A DNA stretch of 5,325 nucleotides from Aquirhabdus sp. (GTDB taxonomy: Bacteria; Pseudomonadota; Gammaproteobacteria; Pseudomonadales; Moraxellaceae), in contig JASLFQ010000144.1 in assembly GCA_030150595.1 (NCBI GenBank), positions 1 through 5,325 on the forward strand, given 5' to 3'. Of this stretch, positions 1 through 5,325 are shown piece after piece (the first letter of the stretch is position 1; every line of letters starts with the position of its first letter). The notes beneath the pieces were generated by a model. The model saw nothing but the letters and a program-made list of their open reading frames with translations, searched no databases and was not told the origin of the DNA. A program made the translations under genes and the position numbers.

Positions 1-410
1 ATTCCGTCGATACGTTCGAGACTTGTATCAATTGGGACAAAGTCACGGCATGTATGAATGAGATGGAACAAGCAATTCGTGATGCGAGCGGGGAGCATCC
101 AGTGCAAGTATTTACTCATCTGTCGCACATGTATGGTCAAGGCTGTAGCATCTATACGACCTATATTTTCAAGAATTCAGAGAACTATCCTGAACTACTT
201 GAACGCTGGAAAAAATATAAGCAAGCAGCGGGTGATTCACTCGCCAGAATGGGCGCTACTGCCAGCCATCAACATGGTATCGGTCGCGATCATGCACCGT
301 GGCTTCATGTGGAGAAAGGTGTTGAAGGCATGGCTTTGATCGACACAATGGTCAAGCATTTCGATCCGAATAAGCAGTTGAACCCGGGTTGTTTGATTCC
401 TGATGCGTAA
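1..410 (+). CDS. AGPS-like FAD-binding oxidase, C-terminal part (5' end outside window)
   Basis: This is the last 135 residues of a flavoprotein of the VAO/PCMH-type FAD oxidase superfamily, in the branch of alkyldihydroxyacetonephosphate (alkylglycerone-phosphate) synthase. The reading frame is open from base 3, before any ATG, so the gene starts upstream; the ATG at 54 is internal. Visible family marks, in order: a DTFETCINWDKV stretch at 9-44, which resembles the DSFETSVPWDRV of AGPS; an IYTTYIF strand at about 153-173 carrying the tyrosines of the AGPS active-site region; SHQHGIG at 264-284 where AGPS has SHHHGVG; and a closing HFDPNKQLNPG typical of the C-terminal cap. AGPS swaps the acyl chain of acyl-DHAP for a fatty alcohol to form an ether bond. 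Bacterial relatives are mostly uncharacterised, so the reaction here is unknown. Family membership is fairly sure; the substrate is not. Confidence 0.85.
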   Translation, partial: SVDTFETCINWDKVTACMNEMEQAIRDASGEHPVQVFTHLSHMYGQGCSIYTTYIFKNSENYPELLERWKKYKQAAGDSLARMGATASHQHGIGRDHAPWLHVEKGVEGMALIDTMVKHFDPNKQLNPGCLIPDA

Positions 411-424
411 ATTAATGCTTGTCT

Positions 425-552
425 CCTTCCCCTGAGGGGGAAGGTTGGGATGAGGGTGCTTTTGACTTTTATCATTAAAAGCATCCCCATCTCTTGCGTT
501 AGGACAAAGCAGTGCTTTGTTTTTTCCTAGCTCATCCCCCCTGATGGGAAAG
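425..552. repeat. REP/BIME-like composite palindromic repeat
   Basis: This part of the 190-base gap is packed with inverted repeats. Bases 425-432 (CCTTCCCC) pair perfectly with 437-444 around a 4-base loop. Bases 447-463 pair with 477-493 as a 17-position arm with one mismatch (A453/C487) and two G-T pairs. Segment 531-552, read on the opposite strand, looks like a degenerate copy of 425-454: both have a TTCCC, AGGGGG, GATGAG order. The whole therefore resembles two REP units in inverted orientation around a spacer. The assignment to a REP class is by appearance; no second genomic copy is visible in this window. Confidence 0.55.
504..525 (+). terminator. Probable weak intrinsic terminator after the oxidase gene
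   Basis: A perfect 7-bp stem, ACAAAGC (504-510) with GCTTTGT (514-520), closes a 3-base loop and runs directly into a T tract ending at 525. The stem is AT-rich, so termination may be partial. It lies inside the REP-like region and would separate the oxidase transcript from glpD. Confidence 0.45.
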
Positions 553-600
553 ACTTCAAAGCAATCGTTATTAATATCAATTTTTAAATGAGTGTGAACT

Positions 601-2091
601 ATGCTGGGTCATCGGCAAGCGTTGAGTGAACTGAATAAAACCGATTGGGATATTATCGTTGTTGGCGGTGGCATCACGGGCGCGGGTATCTTGCTTGAAG
701 CTGCGCGCTTAGGCAAAAAAACATTGCTGCTCGAACAACAAGATTTTGCGTGGGGCACGTCGAGCCGTTCCTCTAAGATGGTTCATGGTGGTCTACGCTA
801 TATCGCGCAAGGTGATGTGACGCTGACCAAGCATTCTCTGCATGAACGCGAGCGTTTGCTGACTGAGTTGCCGCATATGGTGGTGCGCTTTCCGTATATT
901 TTCCCGATTCGCTCAGGCAGTTTTCCGGGTCGCATTGCGATGACCGCTGTATTAACGGTCTATGACAAACTGGCAGGTGTGTCCGATCATAGTTGGATTC
1001 CGCGCGATAAATTATTGCAGAAATATCCTAGCCTAAACGCTGAAGGTTTAAAGGGCGCAATGCGTTATACCGATGCGTTAGTGGATGATGCGCGTTTAGT
1101 ACTTCGTGTCTTGCATGAGGCCGCACTAGAAGGCGGTACGGCAAATAACTACAGCCAAGTCAATGCAATCAATAAGAGCGCACAAGGTTTTACCGTTGTT
1201 GTTGAAGATAAACTTGCTGGTGGCACAGTTGAATTCACAGCCAAGCAAGTCGTCAATGCGACAGGTGCTTGGGCAGATATTCTCTCGAATACTGATGCTA
1301 AAGTTCGCCCACAACGCGGCAGCCATATTTTTATTCCAGCATCTAAAGTTCCAATCCATGATTGTCTCACGGTCATGCATCCTGACGATGATCGTCCAGT
1401 TTTTCTCTATCCATGGAAAGGCCAAACTTGTATTGGTACGACGGATTTAGATCATCGTGAGTCAGTGAATGAAGAGCCACATTGTACGTCGCAAGAAGTC
1501 GATTATTTGCTAAAAGTCGCCAATAAGCAGTTGCCGAATGTGACGATCACTCGTGCGGATATTATTTCCACCATGGCGGGTGTACGTCCGATTATCGGTT
1601 CAGGTACGGGTAGTGATCCGTCAAAAGAGCGTCGCGATCATTTGGTATGGACAGGCAGTAATGGTGTTGTATCCGTTTCAGGCGGCAAGTTAACGACATT
1701 CCGATTAATCGCTTTAGATGTCTTGCATGCGCTCGGAACGATTAATGATAAGCAGTTGAAAGAAGCGCAAAGTAATCGCAAGTTACGTTGCTTCAATCAC
1801 CGTGTTGAAGATCCATGTAATTTGAGTGCGCCATTGGTTCAGGTTCCAAGTAATGATGATCTGAAAACTCAAGTGGAATGGATTCTGCAGAATGAGATGG
1901 TTCAGCATTTGGATGATTTGATGTTACGACGCGTTCGTGCAGGCAACATGTTGCCAAACGGTGGGGCTGAAATTTTGGAAACAATTAAGCCTTTATGTAC
2001 GCAATATTTGGCATGGGATGAGGCACGTTGGCAGCAAGAATTAACGCGCTATCAACAAATTATTGCGAGCTCTTATTCCGTGCCAGCATGA
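601..2091 (+). CDS. glpD: GlpD-type FAD-dependent glycerol-3-phosphate dehydrogenase
   Basis: A full-length 496-residue flavoprotein, close to the 501 residues of E. coli GlpD. The family oxidises sn-glycerol 3-phosphate to dihydroxyacetone phosphate and passes electrons to membrane quinones as a peripheral inner-membrane enzyme. Seen in the sequence: an N-terminal FAD dinucleotide-binding motif VGGGITGAG (residues 21-29); GTSSRSSKMVHGGLRY (52-67), matching the conserved TSS..SK..HGGLRY block; GVRP with Arg329 and GGKLTTFR with Lys363, which align with phosphate-binding residues of E. coli GlpD; and a helical C-terminal domain with DLMLRR. Differences from the textbook signatures are Glu33 for Asp and Leu37 for Arg in the first, and Phe367 for Tyr in the second. 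An in-frame stop at 595-597 makes ATG 601 the first possible start; a poor GAGTG-type ribosome site lies at 590-594. The kinase follows after 66 bases, so an operon is likely. Alkyl- or acyl-glycerol phosphate is a possible alternative substrate. Confidence 0.92.
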   Translation: MLGHRQALSELNKTDWDIIVVGGGITGAGILLEAARLGKKTLLLEQQDFAWGTSSRSSKMVHGGLRYIAQGDVTLTKHSLHERERLLTELPHMVVRFPYIFPIRSGSFPGRIAMTAVLTVYDKLAGVSDHSWIPRDKLLQKYPSLNAEGLKGAMRYTDALVDDARLVLRVLHEAALEGGTANNYSQVNAINKSAQGFTVVVEDKLAGGTVEFTAKQVVNATGAWADILSNTDAKVRPQRGSHIFIPASKVPIHDCLTVMHPDDDRPVFLYPWKGQTCIGTTDLDHRESVNEEPHCTSQEVDYLLKVANKQLPNVTITRADIISTMAGVRPIIGSGTGSDPSKERRDHLVWTGSNGVVSVSGGKLTTFRLIALDVLHALGTINDKQLKEAQSNRKLRCFNHRVEDPCNLSAPLVQVPSNDDLKTQVEWILQNEMVQHLDDLMLRRVRAGNMLPNGGAEILETIKPLCTQYLAWDEARWQQELTRYQQIIASSYSVPA

Positions 2092-2092
2092 T

Positions 2093-2137
2093 TTCTTGAA
2101 CAGTCGATTGGGTCAATAGAGCAGGGACGCTCAAGAA
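2093..2137 (+). repeat. Short inverted repeat between glpD and the kinase gene
   Basis: TTCTTGA at 2093-2099 is the perfect complement of TCAAGAA at 2131-2137, with a 31-base loop. No T tract follows, so it is not a terminator. It may be chance or a minor mRNA structure just ahead of the kinase ribosome site. Confidence 0.2.
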
Positions 2138-2157
2138 CCGAGAATAGGATTATTAAA

Positions 2158-3723
2158 ATGTCATCATCACAAGATTTGTTTTTGGCTATCGATCAAGGTA
2201 CGCAAAGCGTCCGCGCAATGTTATTTGATTTAGATGGACAACTGGTTGCCAAATCACAGCAGCATATTGAACCATATTTTTCAGATCATCCGAATTGGGC
2301 CGAACAGCATGCGAGTTATTTTTGGGAGAATTTAACCATCGCATGTCATAGCTTATGGAATGTGCATCCTGAATTAAAACATCGCGTAGTTGCAGTGTCT
2401 CTTGCCTGCCAGCGCGCCACGATGTTGTGTCTCGATGCTGATTTACAACCACTGCGACCAGCAACGATTTGGTTGGATTCACGACGCACGGATCATTATC
2501 CGAAACTTCCACTGTGGCTAAAAGCAGGGATCAAAGCGGCTGGGCAAGAAGGCATTATTAATCAGTTTCAATCCAAAGCTGAGTGTAATTGGATGGCCGC
2601 TGATCATGCCGAAATTTGGGCGAAAACTAGACATTTTGTGCAGTTGTCAGCATATCTCACACTCAAGCTGACCGACAAACTCAATGATGCCGTTGCTTCG
2701 CAAATTGGCTATATTCCGTTCGATTATAAGAAGCAAGAATGGGCGTCTCCGCTTGACCTAAAATGGAAAGCATTGACACTAAAACCTTACCAATTGCCAC
2801 CACTGGTACAAGCGAGCAAACCGCTCGGCACGATCAGTAAACAAGCTGCACGCGAGACTGGTATTCCAGAAGGATTGATTCTCTATGCGGCTGGTGCAGA
2901 TAAAGCCTGTGAAGTTTTGGCGGCTGGTGCTATTACGCCAGATGTGGGCTGTTTAAGCTATGGAACAACAGCGACGCTGAATACAGGTAACTCGAAATAT
3001 GTTGAGCCACTCCCGTTTATGCCTGCATATCCTGCGGCAGTGCCGCATGCCTATAATTCGGAATTTATGGTTTTCCGTGGCTATTGGATGGTGAATTGGT
3101 TTAAACGTGAATTTGCGGCTCAGGAAGTGATGGCAGCAGAAGCGCAAGGCATTGAACCCGAATTACTGTTTGAAGATTTACTCCGCCAATCACCCGCTGG
3201 TGCAATGGGTTTAATGCTGCAACCTTTCTGGACGCCAGGCGTGAAGTTTCCGGGACCAGAAGCGAAAGGTTCGATCATTGGTTTCGGTGACGTGCATACG
3301 AGGGCTCATTTGTATCGCGCGATTATTGAAGGCATTTGCTACGCGCTACGTCAGGGGAAAACCTCGCTCGAAAAGCGGAATGGTCAAGCGATCACACGTC
3401 TAAAAGTTGCAGGCGGTGGATCGCAGAGCGATGAAATTATGCAGATCACAGCGAACATTTTTGGAATCAATGCTGAGCGTCCGCATACCTTTGAAACTTC
3501 TGGTTTAGGTGCGGCGATCAATGCTGCGGTGGGTGCGGGTTATTATAAAAACCATGTTGCCGCAGTGAAAGCGATGACCCATCAAGGCAAAGTCTTTCAA
3601 CCGCAAGCAGAACATGTCGAACTATACGATCAGCTCTATAAACAGGTGTATAGTCAGATTTACCCAAGCTTGCAGCCGTTGTATCGTTCCATCCGCAAGA
3701 TCACACATTATCCGAAATACTGA
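2158..3723 (+). CDS. FGGY-family carbohydrate/polyol kinase (glycerol kinase-like, substrate uncertain)
   Basis: A complete 521-residue FGGY kinase, which uses ATP to phosphorylate a sugar or polyol hydroxyl in the cytoplasm. Domain I opens with the phosphate-1 loop AIDQGTQSVRA (residues 10-20). A QRAT block sits at 85-88, IWLDSRRT at 104-111, and the probable catalytic base is Asp248 in AAGADKA. Domain II carries LSYGTTATLNTG and the adenosine-site GGGSQS at 419-424. Classical GlpK has QRE where this protein has QRA: Arg86 is kept, but the Glu that hydrogen-bonds glycerol is Ala87. Trp105, at the GlpK glycerol-site tryptophan, is kept. The WLDSR block also differs from GlpK's WQCRR. Automated annotation could call it glycerol kinase or xylulokinase; the neighbouring GlpD favours a glycerol-like polyol. 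The start has a good AGGAT ribosome site at 2146-2150, 7 bases upstream. It lies 66 bases after glpD and is probably co-transcribed with it. Confidence 0.88.
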   Translation: MSSSQDLFLAIDQGTQSVRAMLFDLDGQLVAKSQQHIEPYFSDHPNWAEQHASYFWENLTIACHSLWNVHPELKHRVVAVSLACQRATMLCLDADLQPLRPATIWLDSRRTDHYPKLPLWLKAGIKAAGQEGIINQFQSKAECNWMAADHAEIWAKTRHFVQLSAYLTLKLTDKLNDAVASQIGYIPFDYKKQEWASPLDLKWKALTLKPYQLPPLVQASKPLGTISKQAARETGIPEGLILYAAGADKACEVLAAGAITPDVGCLSYGTTATLNTGNSKYVEPLPFMPAYPAAVPHAYNSEFMVFRGYWMVNWFKREFAAQEVMAAEAQGIEPELLFEDLLRQSPAGAMGLMLQPFWTPGVKFPGPEAKGSIIGFGDVHTRAHLYRAIIEGICYALRQGKTSLEKRNGQAITRLKVAGGGSQSDEIMQITANIFGINAERPHTFETSGLGAAINAAVGAGYYKNHVAAVKAMTHQGKVFQPQAEHVELYDQLYKQVYSQIYPSLQPLYRSIRKITHYPKY

Positions 3724-3746
3724 TGTAAATCAGAGGTATTAGCTGG

Positions 3747-3797
3747 CTGAGCCTGTCGAAGCCTTTTTGCAGGTGGATAGCCCTTCGACAAGCTCAG
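3747..3797. repeat. REP-like palindrome with TTCGACAAGCTCAG arm
   Basis: Arms of 15 bases at 3747-3761 and 3783-3797 are inverted copies with one mismatch (C3753/A3791), separated by a 21-base loop. The right side with its flanks, CCCTTCGACAAGCTCAGG, is a motif I recognise as a dispersed intergenic repeat in Acinetobacter and several other proteobacteria. It sits in the 127-base gap between kinase and dehalogenase. No T tract follows the right arm, so it is not a classical terminator, but such hairpins often stabilise the upstream mRNA or attenuate transcription. Confidence 0.7.
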
Positions 3798-3836
3798 GGA
3801 ACGGCAAGGGCAATCCTACAGAATTAACGATAACAA

Positions 3837-3843
3837 AAGGGAG
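3837..3843 (+). promoter_or_regulatory. Strong ribosome binding site for the dehalogenase
   Basis: AAGGGAG ends 7 bases before ATG 3851 and is the best Shine-Dalgarno match in the window. Together with an in-frame TAA at 3845-3847 it fixes the dehalogenase start. Confidence 0.7.
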
Positions 3844-3850
3844 TTAAGCC

Positions 3851-4759
3851 ATGAAGGCACTACGGACACCTGATGAACGCTTTGTTGATTTGCCTGATTA
3901 TCCATTTGCGCCAAATTACATCACGGTAGACGATACTGAAGGTGGAACACTTCGATTGCATTATGTCGATGAAGGCGACCGAAGTGCGCCAGTGGTGTTG
4001 ATGTTGCACGGTGAGCCGACGTGGAGTTATCTCTATCGTCAGATGATTCCAATCGTGGTGAATGCGGGTTATCGCGTCATTGCGCCAGATCTCATTGGCT
4101 TTGGTCGTTCGGATAAACCGAGCCAGCGTACGGACTATACCTATCAGCGTCATGTCGATTGGATTCGAGCTTTGCTGACACAGCTAAATTTGCAGGACAT
4201 TACTTTAGTCTGTCAGGATTGGGGTGGCTTAATTGGTTTGCGTTTAGTCGGCGAACATCCTGAAAAATTTGCTCGTGTAGTCGCAGCTAATACAATGCTG
4301 CCGACAGGTGATCATCCGCTCGGCGAGTCGTTCTTTAAATGGCAGCAGCTCTCACAAACGATTCCAGTTTTTGCGACGGGTCATATCATTCAGGGTGGTT
4401 GTACGACTGCGATGTCTCCTGCCGTTCTTGCCGCTTATGATGCGCCATTTCCTGATGAGACCTATAAAGAAGGCGCGCGCCAATTTCCGATGTTAGTACC
4501 TGCACGTCCAGATGATCCTGCTGCGCCAGCTAATCGCAAAGCTTGGGAAGCGCTGATGCAATTCCGTAAGCCATTTTTAACGGCGTTTAGTGATAAAGAT
4601 CCGATTACTGCTGCGGGCGGCCCAGTATTGCGAAAGCTTATTCCAGGCTGCGAAGGGCAAGCGCATACCACGATTGAAAACGGTGGGCACTTTTTACAGG
4701 AAGATCAGGGTGAGAAATTAGCACAAGTCGTTGTTGATTTTATTCGATCGAATCGTTGA
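3851..4759 (+). CDS. dhmA: Haloalkane dehalogenase, subfamily I (DhmA-like)
   Basis: A complete 302-residue alpha/beta-hydrolase that hydrolyses carbon-halogen bonds of haloalkanes to alcohol plus halide in the cytoplasm; no signal peptide is seen. The length is right for the family. The N-terminal half has HGEPTWSYLYR (residues 53-63) with the oxyanion-hole region, then APDLIGFGRSDKPS. The nucleophile elbow is QDWGG, with Asp123 as nucleophile and Trp124 as the first halide-binding residue. The cap domain supplies FFKW, with Trp164 as the second. Asp250 in FSDKDPIT is the catalytic acid in the subfamily-I position and His280 in GGHFLQED is the base. All five residues are present, which argues for a real dehalogenase and against an epoxide hydrolase or esterase. 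The sequence closely resembles mycobacterial DhmA as I remember it. It follows the kinase by 127 bases, with a REP-like hairpin between them, and may be the last gene of that transcript. The natural substrate cannot be read from the sequence. Confidence 0.93.
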   Translation: MKALRTPDERFVDLPDYPFAPNYITVDDTEGGTLRLHYVDEGDRSAPVVLMLHGEPTWSYLYRQMIPIVVNAGYRVIAPDLIGFGRSDKPSQRTDYTYQRHVDWIRALLTQLNLQDITLVCQDWGGLIGLRLVGEHPEKFARVVAANTMLPTGDHPLGESFFKWQQLSQTIPVFATGHIIQGGCTTAMSPAVLAAYDAPFPDETYKEGARQFPMLVPARPDDPAAPANRKAWEALMQFRKPFLTAFSDKDPITAAGGPVLRKLIPGCEGQAHTTIENGGHFLQEDQGEKLAQVVVDFIRSNR

Positions 4760-4769
4760 TTTTATTTTG

Positions 4770-4788
4770 AGCGGTAACCCGCTTTTTT
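4770..4788 (+). terminator. Weak intrinsic terminator after the dehalogenase
   Basis: A 5-bp stem AGCGG (4770-4774) with CCGCT (4779-4783) and a 4-base loop is followed by six T (4783-4788, the first being the last stem base). The stem is short, so it probably acts only in part, with backup from the hairpin downstream. Confidence 0.5.
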
Positions 4789-4817
4789 AAAAAAGAATTG
4801 GCATTGTGATGAATATG

Positions 4818-4855
4818 AAGAAGCCCTTGAGCAATAAGCTTAAGGGCTTCTTTTG
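4818..4855 (+). terminator. Strong intrinsic terminator closing the gene set
   Basis: Bases 4818-4832 pair with 4838-4852 as a 15-bp stem that includes the GC-rich AAGCCC/GGGCTT core, one G-T pair (4829/4841) and a 5-base loop. TTTT at 4851-4854, then GTTTT, follows. The opposite strand has no T tract after the stem, so it works in the plus direction only. It separates the dehalogenase from the thioesterase. Confidence 0.88.
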
Positions 4856-4887
4856 TTTTATAATGCTTTACCAAGAAAAGGCAGTAG

Positions 4888-4918
4888 TTCATGCTGCTAA
4901 TCTTCACCACATTATAAC
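4888..4918 (+). promoter_or_regulatory. Possible promoter of the thioesterase gene
   Basis: TATAAC at 4913-4918 is a 5-of-6 match to a sigma-70 -10 box, about 38 bases before the preferred start codon. The only -35 candidate, TTCATG at 4888-4893, is poor and has a 19-base spacer. A promoter is expected here because a strong terminator lies just upstream, but its exact position is a guess. Confidence 0.25.
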
Positions 4919-4955
4919 TCTTCGATCATTCTAAACTTTAAAGGTAATGTCTGTA

Positions 4956-5325
4956 ATGAATCCAAAAGAAATGACAGGCCTTGCACTCATGCAAGCTTTT
5001 GCTCAAGGTCTTTTTCCTAGACCACCTATTACCGATACTGTTCCGATGGACGTGATTGAAGTGGAACATGGTCGTGTTCTCTTTCATGCGACTGCCAATA
5101 AAACGCATACTAATCCGCTGGGCGGCGTACATGGTGGCTTTGCTGCAACGGTGCTGGATTCGGTGACGGGTTGTGCGACGCACACTGTTCTTGCTGCGGG
5201 GGAAGGCTATGGAACAACAGATTTAAACGTCAAAATGTGCAGACCCGTTCCGTTCAATAAGCAGTTAATTGCAGAAGGGAAAGTGATTAATATTGGCCGC
5301 AATCTAGTGATTTCTGAAGGCTATC
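4956..5325 (+). CDS. PaaI-type hotdog-fold thioesterase, N-terminal part (3' end outside window)
   Basis: An open frame of 123 codons runs off the window end. It encodes a PaaI/4HBT-family hotdog protein, which usually hydrolyses acyl- or aryl-CoA thioesters in the cytoplasm as a dimer or tetramer of roughly 140-residue subunits. The hallmark is NPLGGVHGGFAATVLDSVTG at residues 53-72: the HGG turn (59-61) that starts the long hotdog helix, and Asp68 at the usual catalytic acid position. The next strands, GYGTTDLNVKMCRPVP and LIAEGKVINIGRNLVISEG, fit the family. Two ATGs are possible: 4947 lies only 2 bases from the AAAGG ribosome site (4940-4944), while 4956 is 11 bases away, so I prefer 4956; an in-frame stop lies at 4932-4934. 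It stands behind a strong terminator and is probably a separate unit. The substrate is unknown. Confidence 0.87.
   Translation, partial: MNPKEMTGLALMQAFAQGLFPRPPITDTVPMDVIEVEHGRVLFHATANKTHTNPLGGVHGGFAATVLDSVTGCATHTVLAAGEGYGTTDLNVKMCRPVPFNKQLIAEGKVINIGRNLVISEGY

Noticed and set aside
411..600. A CRISPR array or a small RNA gene in the gap before glpD
   Set aside because: The repeats are inverted rather than regularly spaced direct repeats, and no convincing promoter precedes the hairpins, so a REP-like element explains them better.
588..629. Possible 13-codon leader peptide overlapping the glpD start
   Set aside because: There is an ATG at 588 and a stop at 627-629, but no ribosome site, no repeated codons and no attenuator hairpin downstream.
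1126..1425. Antisense open frames inside glpD (up to 99 codons)
   Set aside because: They lie opposite a well-conserved GlpD coding region, show no recognisable protein features and are typical shadows of a long gene.
2186..2512. 108-codon minus-strand open frame inside the kinase gene
   Set aside because: It is opposite the conserved N-terminal kinase domain and its composition does not resemble a real protein.
4859..4864. Perfect TATAAT directly after the strong terminator
   Set aside because: At the proper distance upstream there is no -35 box; the bases there belong to the terminator stem. AT-rich terminator tails often contain this hexamer by chance.
4938..5183. 81-codon minus-strand open frame at the window end
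   Set aside because: It overlaps the clear PaaI-type thioesterase on the plus strand and has many rare-looking basic and Cys/His runs typical of antisense translation.

Overview
The window shows five co-directional plus-strand genes. Base composition is mid-range (about 45% GC by spot counts). Two intergenic gaps carry palindromic elements that resemble REP repeats. The protein sequences and the repeat containing 'CCCTTCGACAAGCTCAGG' suggest a gammaproteobacterium, most likely Acinetobacter or another member of the Moraxellaceae. That assignment comes from recognition and was not tested by a search.

Layout: (1) positions 1-410 hold the C-terminal end of a flavoprotein of the alkylglycerone-phosphate synthase (AGPS)-like, VAO-fold FAD oxidase family; its 5' part lies outside the window. 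(2) 411-600 is a 190-base gap with a hairpin-rich REP/BIME-like repeat and a probable weak intrinsic terminator. (3) 601-2091 is a complete GlpD-type FAD-dependent glycerol-3-phosphate dehydrogenase. (4) 2158-3723 is a complete FGGY-family sugar/polyol kinase that differs from classical glycerol kinase at a key substrate position. (5) 3724-3850 is a gap with a second, unrelated REP-like palindrome. (6) 3851-4759 is a complete subfamily-I haloalkane dehalogenase (DhmA-like) with all five expected catalytic and halide-binding residues. (7) 4770-4855 contains a weak and then a strong intrinsic terminator that close the set. (8) From 4956 to the window end runs the 5' part of a PaaI-type hotdog thioesterase, which is cut by the window.

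How the genes may work together: kinase plus GlpD is the standard way to phosphorylate a glycerol-like polyol and oxidise the product to a dihydroxyacetone-phosphate-type compound. An AGPS-like flavoenzyme acts on acyl- or alkyl-dihydroxyacetone phosphate. Since the kinase lacks the classical Arg-Glu glycerol pair, I infer that the set may handle a substituted glycerol, for example an alkylglycerol or ether-lipid breakdown product, rather than free glycerol. The dehalogenase would release alcohols or diols from haloalkanes and could feed such a route, or it may simply be an accessory neighbour. The thioesterase lies behind the strong terminator and is probably a separate unit. No CRISPR array, tRNA, rRNA, transposase or attachment site was seen.
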